From NCBI GenBank assembly GCA_964035015.1, contig OZ035998.1, positions 40,589,531-40,653,530 of the forward strand: 64,000 nucleotides of DNA. The letters run 5' to 3'. This DNA comes from Corallium rubrum (Eukaryota; Cnidaria; Anthozoa; Scleralcyonacea; Coralliidae). Position numbers and translations under genes: made by a program. Below the pieces are notes generated by a model. The model ran no database searches, had not been told where the DNA came from, and worked only from the letters and a program-made list of their open reading frames with translations. Below, in pieces: positions 49,649 through 60,477 of this stretch (the first letter of the stretch is position 1; the number at the start of each line of letters is the position of its first letter).

Positions 49649-52600
49649 TCATTTTTCAGTAATTTGGAATTCAGTCTCTAGCCATTTCCAGTGAATGGTT
49701 GTCAGTCTTGACCTCAGCTTGAGAGGAACCCTAACGGTTGATGGCAGGAAATCCGTATGCTTTCTTTCTACGCATCTGCGCTTCAAATGATAGTGGCAGT
49801 TCTGGCGCTGATTGGACACCCTGAGTGTTCCATCTGCCGTTCTGTAGGATCTGAATTCTTTATTTACTATGCAAAGGTCATGCGGAGGAGCTGGTACTGT
49901 TGGAGGGACCCGGATGGCCTGGCCACAACCATAACACATTCTCACTTGCGTACCCTCCAGATGCTTCAGAGAGAAACATTCATCATCGTTAACTGACGAA
50001 TTTATTCCTGACAAAGCTAAAAGAGCAGAAGCTGCGATTGATTCAATTGCAACAGGCCCTGGCCGTGTTACTGTTGGAGATGGCTGAATTTGCATAAGTG
50101 GCTCTCTTTTATTGTTAGCCTTCCCTTTTCTTTTGGTTGTGGAAGGCTTCTTTCCAGAAGATTTTGGTAAATCTCCATCTAGAAGCTGATATGGATCAGG
50201 CTCTTTTCTCCTCTTGCGAACTTTGGCCAAGAAATCTGGTAGACACATTTCATGCTCAGCAACTGCCAAGGAGTGCGAGCAAATCATTGCAGACTTGAAT
50301 TTTTGGCAAGAACACTTGACAGATCCAAGTTCCTCGAATTTAACTTGGCAGGGTGGCGAAGCTTCACCATCAAAGACCAGCCGCTGTGAGCCTTTTTTGT
50401 CCCAGGGTAAACACAGCACACCTTCGTTTTCATCTAGGATTCTCGACGCAAAAGTCCACATTTGCTTGAGGTTACTGCTGGACAGCGTCGTGATTGCGCA
50501 TTCTTTATAACTAATGGAAAGATTACTATGGCCATCATCTACCATCGCAAGGGCCTCCGAGTCATCTGACTTGGCAAGTTTATCGAGTGGAGTGCTAAGA
50601 CAGCGCTTGATGCGGGCTTCGCGTTGTGCTGGAGTCATCTCGACCCATCTATCAGGTTTGATGGCCAGGTATTTGAAATCGTCGCTCAATCTATATTCAC
50701 CCATACCATGGACCGCCTTTGTCAGCTCTCGTTGTTGGCTTTGGGCAGTATCTTCTAGAGACGTGCAGAAATCAGCCCACTCTTTCTTGCTGCCTGCATT
50801 TCTTTTAACGATGCTGTTGCTGCATTCGGACGTATTTTGGGTGTAGAATTCAGGGGGGCAACCAAGACCTGCATTCTGGCGGACTGGAGCAATGACATTA
50901 TCTTTCATTACCATGACAAGGTGCTCCTGGAACCACGTGTAGAACTTGGGTTCACCGGGATGTTGGGTGGATTCTAACTCTTGCCAGTGGGTTTCCAAAT
51001 CTTCAAGCATCTTGTCGAATTCTTCACCTGTGCTTGCATCCGCAAGTGCCTTTGCTCTAGTATCACCGTTTCGCCTTCCAAATATCGTCTTCAGAATCTT
51101 TTGTTGGGCATCTTTGGTAAACGACAAAGTAGAGAGTTTCCTCTGAATGTTGTCACACAGATGTATCTGGCATCGAAGATGGATAGAGTCTGGAAGTTCG
51201 CATACGAATGCGTTAGCCAAGTTGATTTCACCATCGGTTCCAAATGCTCTCAACGCTTCAAAATCTTGGCAATGGATTTTCAGTTGACTTGCGAGATAAT
51301 GATAATCTTCAAATTCCTTGGTCATGTGGATTATGGAAGGGCCAACCATGACTGGATGCGTTCCAGATTGTTTATTGATAAACATTTTGTGCTGGAAGGA
51401 AGTGAGGGTAACAAAGAAGTTACCACAATTAAAGGTAGCATCTACTCCGAGTACTGAACCACATCTTTGGGATTTACAGATACGGGAAAGTTGCTCAAGT
51501 TGGAATTCGCTTGCTTGAAAGGAGCGTGGTTGTGTACGATTTGATACTGCCGACTTTGTGAAAGCAAAATCTCTCACAAATGTTCCCTTATTGAGGAGCT
51601 CCAATACATCATAAAATTGATGACGTTGTGCTACCTTGGCACCAGGCTGTCCTTTTACTATCTGTTGTTTTAGATTGTAAGCTTGTTTACGATCTCTAGG
51701 TACGTCTGCCACTGATGACATACCAGAAGTTCCCCCAGCATCTTGAAAGCATTCTTCCATGGCTTTTCGACAGGATACTTCGGCGCATTTTTGCTTTAGC
51801 TTATGTATAACAGGACGCGAGGTTCGCATGTAAGGTGGAGCATTTTCTTTCTTTGCATTTCCATGTTTTGCTAGCTTTACAGGTACCTCGATGCCTCCCT
51901 GGAAGTAGTACTGGATAACTGCAAAAGGTAAAATATCACCTTTCCAATCACAGACGGTAGCTATCATCTTACGAAACTCTGGAGTATGAGCATGGCGGAA
52001 ATAATTCCGACAAAGCGTGTAAACATTGCTTGGTAGTTGCTTAAGATTTTTTGAATCCGGTTGCCGGTACTCTTCTATGACAATCATGCTTGTATCTTGG
52101 CATTTATTTATTTGGTACTTTCGTCTTGGTTTGCTGTGCCCCGTCCAACTTCCGTTATCATCTCCATAGTTGATTATATTTGTATTAGAAGAACCCATTG
52201 ATGCGGTGTTCACAACAAATGCAGCGTGTTTACGAATTCCTCGCGGAACATGTCCGCAAAGTTTATCCTTTGGCACGTCTTTTCCAACGATGATATTCAA
52301 CAAACGCTCTGCACTGAAGCCTTTCAAAGCACTTTCCAAAATTGGCAAGCCATGGTCACCTCCGTTTTTCGCGTCTGGCTTGTCTTTCCAATATCTACCT
52401 GCTTCGCCTGCACCGATGGACACGGAATTCTCACTGATTTCCTGATTATCATCTTCTTTTGCTCTGTCGTCCTCTTCTTCGTCGGAGTCGTTAATTTCGA
52501 TCACTATTTTGTCACCTCCTGGCTCTGTATTTCTAAGGCTTTCGTCATCGGAACTTGATTCTACAGGCAGTGGTTCTATTTTGATACGCTTGGCCTGGAA

Positions 52601-54748
52601 AGTACACAATGACAGGGGTGAGTCACATTTGCATGCCATCCAAGTGTTTACATAACAAAAGGTACGCATAGCGTACATGTAACACATTAGAAGATAATTT
52701 TTAGCCTAATAGACACTTCCTGAATTTGCTTCAATGCCTATGAAACAATGGCATGAACTCGAGGTTGGCAATGAAATCGTAATGCATTCACTATCTGGTC
52801 CTTGACATTCAACCTCGATTTCAAGCCGTTCATTGAAGGAAATTTGTGAAGTGTGTATTAGGGCCCGTTTACAAGGTGGGGTTACCCTAGCATCCATGGT
52901 TACCCTAGCTATCACACATTTCTTGTTGTGTTTTTTTTTGTTATGTTTACAAGGACGCTTAGTAGCCGGGATAACTCACCTACCCGGGACAACTTTTTTC
53001 TACTTCCAGGCTTCTTGCCTTCTTGTTATTAGTGCTTAATAACCAGGTCTAATAAAGTTGACCTAGGCAGCAGGGTGACCCTACCTGTGAAATTTTGCTT
53101 GTAAACCCAGCTAACTTTGACTTGGGTGCTACATAAGGTAACCCGGGAAAGGGGTAACCCTGACTTCCTTGTAAATAGGCCTTAATCCAGTTCAGTGAAC
53201 GTAATAAGTGAATGAGATGAGAAGCCAATCCCTTGATATTAAAAAAATAAATCGTGGAGTAGATCGTGGTTTATTAGATACAACTTTCACTTTGTCAACT
53301 TACAACCTAATATTTAAATAGGCAGTCAATGAATACATGTGTGTACTGTTAATAAACTGGAGAGTCAAACACTCCTCGCAGAAACTTCCCGATCAAAGAG
53401 TTAATAAGGTTTACCCGACATGTATGGCACGTATCTTTAAGCTAAATGAAAAAAATATAGTTCAAAATTCTTGATTGTTTGTCTTCCACAGAGGATTGTT
53501 TGTCCCTTGAACACGTGTAGGCCTGACTCGATAAATCGCCCAACGAGTTGAAGAAAACCTTTTGTCAACTTTTCAATGATTCTTTATAACGCACAAACAC
53601 TGTGGTAGATCACACTTTCAAGTTTACTATAAGTGATGTTAAAAATAGTTACCAGTTATATCAGCAATGTCTTTCTTCGAAAATAATGTGTTGTTCTTTG
53701 ACTAACTTCGTACAATTACGTGGCGACGAAATATCGATCATAAACACGATCGGACTAAAAATACTTGTTTCCATCGTTCAAACTTACAGCTCGTACGTGA
53801 CGCCAAAAAATTATGAGGTTTGATTGGCCCTCAGGATTTAATCGTCGCGACACACACAACACGATAGCAATATATCTGCTGCGCAGATACAAAAACAAAT
53901 CTTTTAAATGAAATTAAGTATTGAAAAGTTTTTTGGCTCCTATATGGTGCCATGTATTTAGTGAAAAGTATACACTACCACTTACCTTTGGAATCCCCGT
54001 GCCAGAAACATTTTCATCTTTTTCTTGGGATCTGCAACAGTCATTAACAATGTTATAAAACTGAAATAATGTGCAAGGAATACATACATGTAACTGAAGG
54101 ATTGTAACGGCCAAATTAAAGTACACTGAAGATATTTTGAAAAACTTGAGATACTGTATGGATCAACATACAAAATTGAAATCAGGTGGTATTTCACCTT
54201 TATTTTAGTTATCCTTCACAGTCATCAAATAGATCTGATCAACGGTAGTTAAAGTGCATGCATATAACTAATTAATAATTCAAGCGTAATTTCTTGCAGT
54301 AAATAAATATAAAATACATTAAAATAATGTTTACAAAACTTCCGACAAATAAATTGATTTATGAGGATTAATAGTTCCCAAACTGATTTCACCCATACTA
54401 AGCACTGCAAGGTACGGAATTAAAATGGATGTTGTTTTCAAAATAACACATGAGTGATTGCATGCTGGATAGCGTATATAAAGTCTACAAATGATCTAAA
54501 CTCGAGCATTTAACAGTGTGAACATCAGTGGCATAGAATGCAAGTAGAGACTGGGGGTGCTTCAAAGACGTCTTGTCTTGAAACAAGTGTTTTTATCATA
54601 GAAGGCACTTTCTGTTGCCAAAGGGGGACTTGCCCTCATATGCCCCCAGTGCTCTACAGTTTTTGTACCTATATTTGCAGAAAACAGCAGAACACAAACC
54701 TTTTTCTCTTCTTCTGAATGCTTTCAGCAGCTTCTTGGTGTTTAAAAT
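49649..54748 (-). CDS. MULE-transposase-domain protein with SWIM zinc finger
   Basis: Minus-strand gene. The last exon, 52594-49649, encodes 981 residues plus stop. Two upstream exons join in phase: 54031-53986 and 54700-54748 (read downward). They add a basic, probably nuclear-targeting stretch ending IQKKRKR followed by SQEKDENV. The long exon starts after acceptor CTTTCCAG at 52595, with an acidic serine-rich segment. It then carries an MULE/RNase-H-like transposase core: GVDATF (Asp at 51440-51442), FGTDGE (Asp at 51233-51235) and TSECSN (Glu at 50825-50827). A SWIM finger CxCx8CxH follows at 50314-50273, and a Cys/His-rich C-terminal module (CYGCG near 49936, NCHYHLKRRC further on). No stops or frameshifts interrupt it, so it is either a recent autonomous transposase or a domesticated one. 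The true start codon is not settled; see the candidate 5' exons. Confidence 0.8.
52861..53181. mobile_element. 321-bp MITE with TTA duplication (PIF/Harbinger-like)
   Basis: Ends GGGCCCGTTTACAAGG and CCTTGTAAATAGGCC, flanked by TTA (52858-52860, 53182-53184), with GGGTTACCC-type inner repeats in both directions. Lies in the intron of the MULE gene. Confidence 0.8.
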
Positions 54749-55402
54749 CTAATTGAACATATATTGAAGAACACATACTGATATGTATAGATGCGTATAT
54801 TAGTATATCTATATGTATATTAAACAAAATGTGAATTACAATCCAGAATTGTATTATATCATTTGTTCTTAGCATGATTAACAGGAAATCGTAGTTTATA
54901 AAATAAAATGCCAGACATACAGTACTCTTAATAAGACACTAGGTAACAGTAGTATAACAGCGTCACAACGAAGTTATTCTAAATTGACAATAAATCCGCT
55001 CCAAATTAATCCAATTTATATATATATAATCAAAATTTGTGGGTTGGCAAACGTTGGAGACGAAATAAAAAATAGATTAACAACTCATTTAAAAAATAGG
55101 TACGCAATGCGTACATGTGACTACCGCTGTTAAGTACAGAACGAGATATAGACTTGAAATGCATGAAAATGTGTGAAAAGCACAGACACACACAAAAAAA
55201 TGGTGGATAAATCCTAGCTAGAGAACCACTCTAGTGGTGCTTTGAACAACCCAATTTAACTTTTATCCACTGTGGATAAAATTTTATCAGTGGATAAAAT
55301 TTTATATTAGGTTGTTCAAAGCATGATTAGTGCTGTTCTTTAGCTAGAACTTATCAACTAGATAAGCTATCTTGGCTTTGTACAACTCACCCCAGATCAT
55401 AT

Positions 55403-55566
55403 ACATATAGATTATTTTTGTGGAAACACCGTAAAATATTTGTTTGCTAAGCTTTCAGCCTGTTGACTCAGGCCGAAACTGTTAGCAAATAAATAATTTT
55501 CATTGCGGTGTTTCCACAAAAATAATCTATATACATTATCGCCTTGAAAACTTTCAAAGAATTAAT
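55403..55566. mobile_element. Palindromic element copy 2 (partner at 4690-4857)
   Basis: Arms TTTTTGTGGAAACACCG and CGGTGTTTCCACAAAAA, then the same CATTATCGCC tail and GAAAACTTTCAAAGAATTAA as at 4690-4857. Confidence 0.75.
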
Positions 55567-55639
55567 CACTCGAGATAATCAACATTGTGTTCCAAAACAA
55601 CATTTTACCTGCCATAAATATGCTGTCAGTGGCATTCAC

Positions 55640-56976
55640 GTGTAATGCACATCACTGATATTTTGTGATTCTGCTAGTATTTTAAATAACACAGAACAAC
55701 AATACTCAGTATTGTAGTTTCAACAGATATATTTCTTCATTTCAAGGCTTTCAACATATTCAAGGCTTTAAGTTTCCCAGCACTTCACAATAGCTTTACA
55801 ACAATTTCAGTATCAAAATATACAATTGGTGGCATGTAGATTATAGAATGTTTCAGTACTTTCACAAGAGTTAGACTTCTGGTGTATCTACTATTCTGTG
55901 GACGGATCACTGTAGCAGCTCTGGTGTCCACAAACGTTGATTTCTTAATTTCATTATACAAGATATTGAACAACACCTAAAACAAGTAAACAAAGCACCA
56001 AGTCAAGGTTTTGTAATGTCTATGTAACAGCCAACATATTTTGCTTAAACTAAATTAATCTAACCTTATTTATACTGGATAACTCTATCAGTTATATCTA
56101 AACAGTTATCCTCAGAGCTCCAGTAAGGGCCCACCCTCATTGGTCCAGTGTTACTACAGGAGGAAACCTGAGTACCCGGAGGAAACCTGTGGTGTTTGGT
56201 AGAGTCAAACTGGAAGCACTGTTCTCACATGTGGCCAAGGTGAATTATTTTAATCAGATAACTGCACCGTGCAGGTATTGAACCCAGCTCGCAGAGGTGA
56301 AAGGCACGTGCACTAACCACTATGCCACCAACACCACCTAGCATAAATTTCTTATATACAATGTATATAGTGTAAATACAGGGCACTGTGATATATACTT
56401 CTCGAACTCATTAATAATTCACAAACCAAACAGATAGGAAAATCATAAGCGAGACAAAGGTTTGGTATGTGATCAAACAATTAATTTCCTGATTTGTTTG
56501 ATCACGAAACAATGAAAGTTGTGTTTGCTCTAATATCAAAACATCTAGCTCGAAGTTGGTTAAAACACACTTCTCACTCTTAGTGTATGCACTGGTGTAT
56601 GATATATACATGTGTACATGCAGTATAAACATGAGTCACTGACCAGTGAGCACAACACACAATTCAACCAAAATTAAACTTATAAAGCGATTTTATCATT
56701 ATAAATAATTTAGGTATATAGCAGTTTCTTCGATAAAAGAAGGTTGAAGGCCCAACTTCTAGCAAAAGCTGAATATTTCTAGTACTGCTATAAGTACAGT
56801 ACCCTGTTTCCGACCAAGTACTTATAGATTTTGTATATAGTATATAAGATAAACAACGTCACAGTTTTGAAACTATTTCTTACCTTGTATAAACTGATCA
56901 ATGTGGACAGAAACCGTTCCAAGAAGAAAAGATTTGCAAAGTAATAATTAACACTTTCAAAAATCAAAACTGTCAT
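55640..56976 (-). CDS. Candidate upstream exons of the MULE/SWIM gene, or of a separate unrecognised gene
   Basis: Two good exon-like segments lie on the minus strand. The first, 56976-56884, runs from an ATG to donor GTAAGA and encodes MTVLIFESVNYYF onward. The second, 55976-55860, lies between acceptor TTGTTTTAG and donor GTACTG and encodes VLFNILYNEIKK to SLTLVK in the same phase. A 34-base segment 55673-55640 (acceptor ATACTAG, donor GTGAAT) would have the right length to carry the phase into the exon at 54748. I do not recognise the protein. Joining these to the MULE gene is inference from phase alone; they may instead be a small independent gene or chance. Confidence 0.3.
56110..56345 (-). 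repeat. tRNA-derived SINE
   Basis: Minus strand starts with a tRNA-like head: GTGGCATAGTGGTTAGTGC (A box) and GCTGGGTTCAATACC (B box) at proper spacing. A body with GGTTTCCTCCGGGTACTCAG follows. This layout is that of a SINE promoter plus conserved domain. Confidence 0.65.
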
Positions 56977-57046
56977 CGAGAGAGCAACCAAAATGCAAAG
57001 ACTTGATTCACTTTAGTTTATTCCCCGCGAGGCCACGAAAACAACT

Positions 57047-57149
57047 CGAGTACTTCCCGAATACTTGGCGATCAATGGCGATCTTCTTGACTATATGACG
57101 AGTACTTCCCGAATACTTGGCGATCAATGGCGATCTTCTTGACTATATG
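57047..57149. repeat. 52-bp tandem duplication
   Basis: CGAGTACTTCCCGAATACTT to CTTGACTATATGA occurs twice head to tail with essentially no change. Confidence 0.9.
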
Positions 57150-57254
57150 GCGATGGCTGCACGAGTATGACGTAAGTGCGGTCCAAGACACTCGCGCAAG
57201 CAAGCAACACGCCGACATTATGGCTACCGCTGACAGGTCAGCGGTAGTCACAAA

Positions 57255-57440
57255 AAACAAACAACTGAAATATTGCACTAACGTTTTGCTTGTTGTTATT
57301 CAGGTATAAAGTGTATACTCAGTATATCAGTATACCCTTTGCACCTGAAGAACAACAAGCGAAAACGTTAGTGCAATAAAGTTTTTTTTTAAAATGAGTG
57401 GTTAATCTATTTTTTATTTCGTCTCCAACGTTCGCTCTCT
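57255..57440. repeat. Inverted Penelope-like tail pair
   Basis: GCACTAACGTTTTGCTTGTT at about 57273 mirrors AACAACAAGCGAAAACGTTA at about 57350, which carries a degenerate CTGAAGA...GAAAACGTT hammerhead-like signature. The tail TCTATTTTTTATTTCGTCTC at about 57405 recurs inverted at 55045-55090. Confidence 0.5.
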
Positions 57441-58078
57441 CTCAGCGGAACCGCTGTTGGACACGCAGTGTAGATATCATGTTTAAGAATCATGTGAAAA
57501 ACATCAGAAAAAGATTTGTAACGTATAAGTAAAGTGCAATCAGGATCTTAGGACACAACCCTGGACGCACGTTTCGACCTTCTTGATCACTCCACGTTTT
57601 GATGATCAAGTAGATCGAAAACGTTTGTTTTTAACTTTTGTAACCCTAAGATGATGATCAAATAGATCGAGCGTTATTTATACTTGAATTGGACGATTTG
57701 TTACTCTCTCTTCAGTGTTGATTCCGCAATAAGCCTTTAGTTTAGGCAATGTACGTACACTAAATATGAACCAAATTTTTCATATTTAGCTTTCAAGTCG
57801 TCCCGCGGTGTACATTAAAAGGAGCAATTCGCGAGAAACGCGCGATAGCCTGTGACACATAAGGTCACTGACTATATATATTGTCTTTTGACGTTTGTGT
57901 CAGAGACAAGGGGCTGACAAGGTTTCCAACAAAAATCTCCAAGTCTATCATTAGAATATCAGAGCTAGACTTTTTGTGCCAGAGACTCCGTCAAAAAGCG
58001 TCCAAAACTCTGATGATAGACGTTAAGATTTTTATCTCAAAGAACCGTCCTGGGTACAGCGACTAGTACTAGCTAAAA

Positions 58079-59249
58079 CAGGGGCGTAACTTTGGGCGGG
58101 GCATAGGGGGCGGCATGGGGGGAAAGGAATGTTCCCCATCTGAGAGCTGCGACCCTTATTCCAAACTAAAAATGGTATGAAAGTGAACGTAATAAAAGCT
58201 ATCATTCCTTAAGGGAGTTTTTTTTTTGTCTAAGAATGTGAATAAGTATAAACTCCAGTCTCCATAAATATAAACTACGGTAAAACCTTACTAATGTGCC
58301 GATCAATTCGAAGATTCAACATCATACACCCACCCACCCACTGACCCACCCCCGGTATACCTGGGAATTTGAACTTTTGAAAAATTGGTTGTTCAAATTC
58401 TTATCCCACTAGGCAAAAAAACGTGTTCAAATACCCTGCTGTAGCGACAGTATAAAAGGGCAAATGCCTGACCCTAGGGTCAAATTCTAACAAAATTCCT
58501 TACTCTCAAGAGAATACTTTAATAGAGTCAAATTCCTGGATTTTTTGGATTTAAAATTCCGATGATTTTTTGCCAGATTTTCGGATTTTTTTTCAACTTT
58601 CAAGGATTTTTCCCAGGATTTTTTCCATTTTTTAACCAAATTCTACTCGATATTTTTTTTTATTTTTGTGAAGATTGACAAGAATTTTTTTTTAAATGTT
58701 CGGATTAATTATAATAAGAATTTCGGATTTTTACATTTTCTATTGGATTTTAATGGATTTTTTAGATTTTCCCCCTGAATTTTTCTAAATCAGACCGGAT
58801 ATTTTAGATTTTCCAGATTTTTTATTTTTCAGATATTTTGAGTAATACACCCCTCGTTTCAAATTATCCAGTGTGACTTAACAATAAATGTATTCAACGT
58901 CCTGAAAATTATTGTCTTTTAAGTAGTTTATTTGTTTTGTGGCCTTCAAAATTTTGAGCTATAACCATAAAATATAACCATGACACTACTCCCCTCCCCC
59001 CATAAATGTTAAGTACCAGTCTGAGGTCCCTTACAATTCCTCAAATTCTGGAGTCATTCTTCAAAATGCATGAAATAGCATTTTAGAGACTTAAAATTTT
59101 AAAAAATACGGGGGGTGGTCAATCCGGTCATGGCCCAGACACCTCTAAAGTTTCCGCGTTTTTGGTGCTTGCGTCGTCATTAATTGTAATAACGTTCCCC
59201 CCCCCCCCCCCCCCCCCCAATTTTTCAAACCCAGTTTATTACGCCACTG
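58079..59249. mobile_element. hAT-like inverted-repeat element with low-complexity interior
   Basis: Ends CAGGGGCGTAACTTTGG and TTATTACGCCACTG. The interior 58500-58860 is a degenerate GGATTTTT-rich tract and 59199-59218 a C-run. No ORF. Confidence 0.5.
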
Positions 59250-60330
59250 ACACTGCACTAAAATAGGCCAGTTTTACTTATCGATTTTAGGATGAGTTAT
59301 TGAGCATCTTTGACTAGAAAGTTTGCACAACCTTGGGATCCCTTAGTTTTGGTATTTGACCAAGCAATTTTCAAAAATAAAATCATAGGCGTAGCAGCCT
59401 TTTTTTTTGTTTTTTTGTGGGGGCAGAGATTTTTGCCCGAAAAATTAGGGTTAGGGTTAAATATTGATTTTTAAGTCGCATTTTTCAGTCTCAGTTTAAA
59501 GTATGAATTTTTCTTGAACATTTCACAGCAACAAACATCAACACTGCGGAAATTCCCATGAGAAAGTGCCCGAATTTTCCTTTTTCAAATATTTTGTGAG
59601 GTCAATCCCCCCCCCCCGGCCCCCCCCCCCCCCCCCATGAATAACGCTTGTATATAACCTTTCTATTATTAGTAATAAAAAACACGACTGCATGTCGACG
59701 TCAGAGGTTTCTTTTTATTTGCATGTAAACATATTTAAGAATTACAAAAATACATTCAAATTTTTACTGAATTGAACTACACTGAGAAAATACTAATTTA
59801 ACCAGGGGAAATGCTAAATTAACGATGAAATGCACAAGATTAGTTGCATCTAGACACTATACTGGATATCGGGTTTAGCAACCAGCATCCGCAAAAATGG
59901 TATAAAATAATGAAAATAACATATAAACTACTTCTATTTTTCCATATCTTGCGTAAATTCTACTCTTCCATTTTCCCCCACTTACATTCTGCTTTAAAAA
60001 CTTTCCACCGTGTTTTATTTCCCCCCTCTTGACTCCAGCAGTGACAGTTACGCTACAAGACGGCGCCGTTGTGAAAATCGAAGACTATTATATCTGCTTG
60101 CGCGAATAACATAGCCTGTGCACAGCCTATACTAATTTCAAAACTTTAAACAAGGAATAAAATATCGAATACGCACCTCCTCGTCGAGATTGTCCATTCA
60201 GTTTGTACTGTACTTGGTCGAACACGAGGTCAAACTAACTATTGACATGTCAAACCAAGTGGCCTCCCCGCGTGGGAGCGCGCGCGTGTAAACGTATCCT
60301 CCGTTAAAAACCGAATAAATATTATTTTCA

Positions 60331-60476
60331 CTCGTTTCGGTCGTTTCGTTCGTTTCGATTGTCTCATTTCGCTCGTTTCGCTCGTTTCGCTCGTTTCGCT
60401 CGTTTCGGCCGTTTCGGTTGTTTCGTTTCGGTCGTTTCGTTTCGTTGTTTCGGGTTTTAGTACATGCCCATTTTAA
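60331..60476 (+). promoter_or_regulatory. TTTCG-rich array immediately upstream of the PB1 gene
   Basis: About 25 GTTTCG-type words run up to the sequence GGGTTTTAGTACATGCCC just before the start codon at 60478. The position suggests a promoter or 5' leader; the presence of an inverted copy at 48160-48282 suggests it is mobile or duplicated. Function is inferred. Confidence 0.45.
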
Positions 60477-60477
60477 A

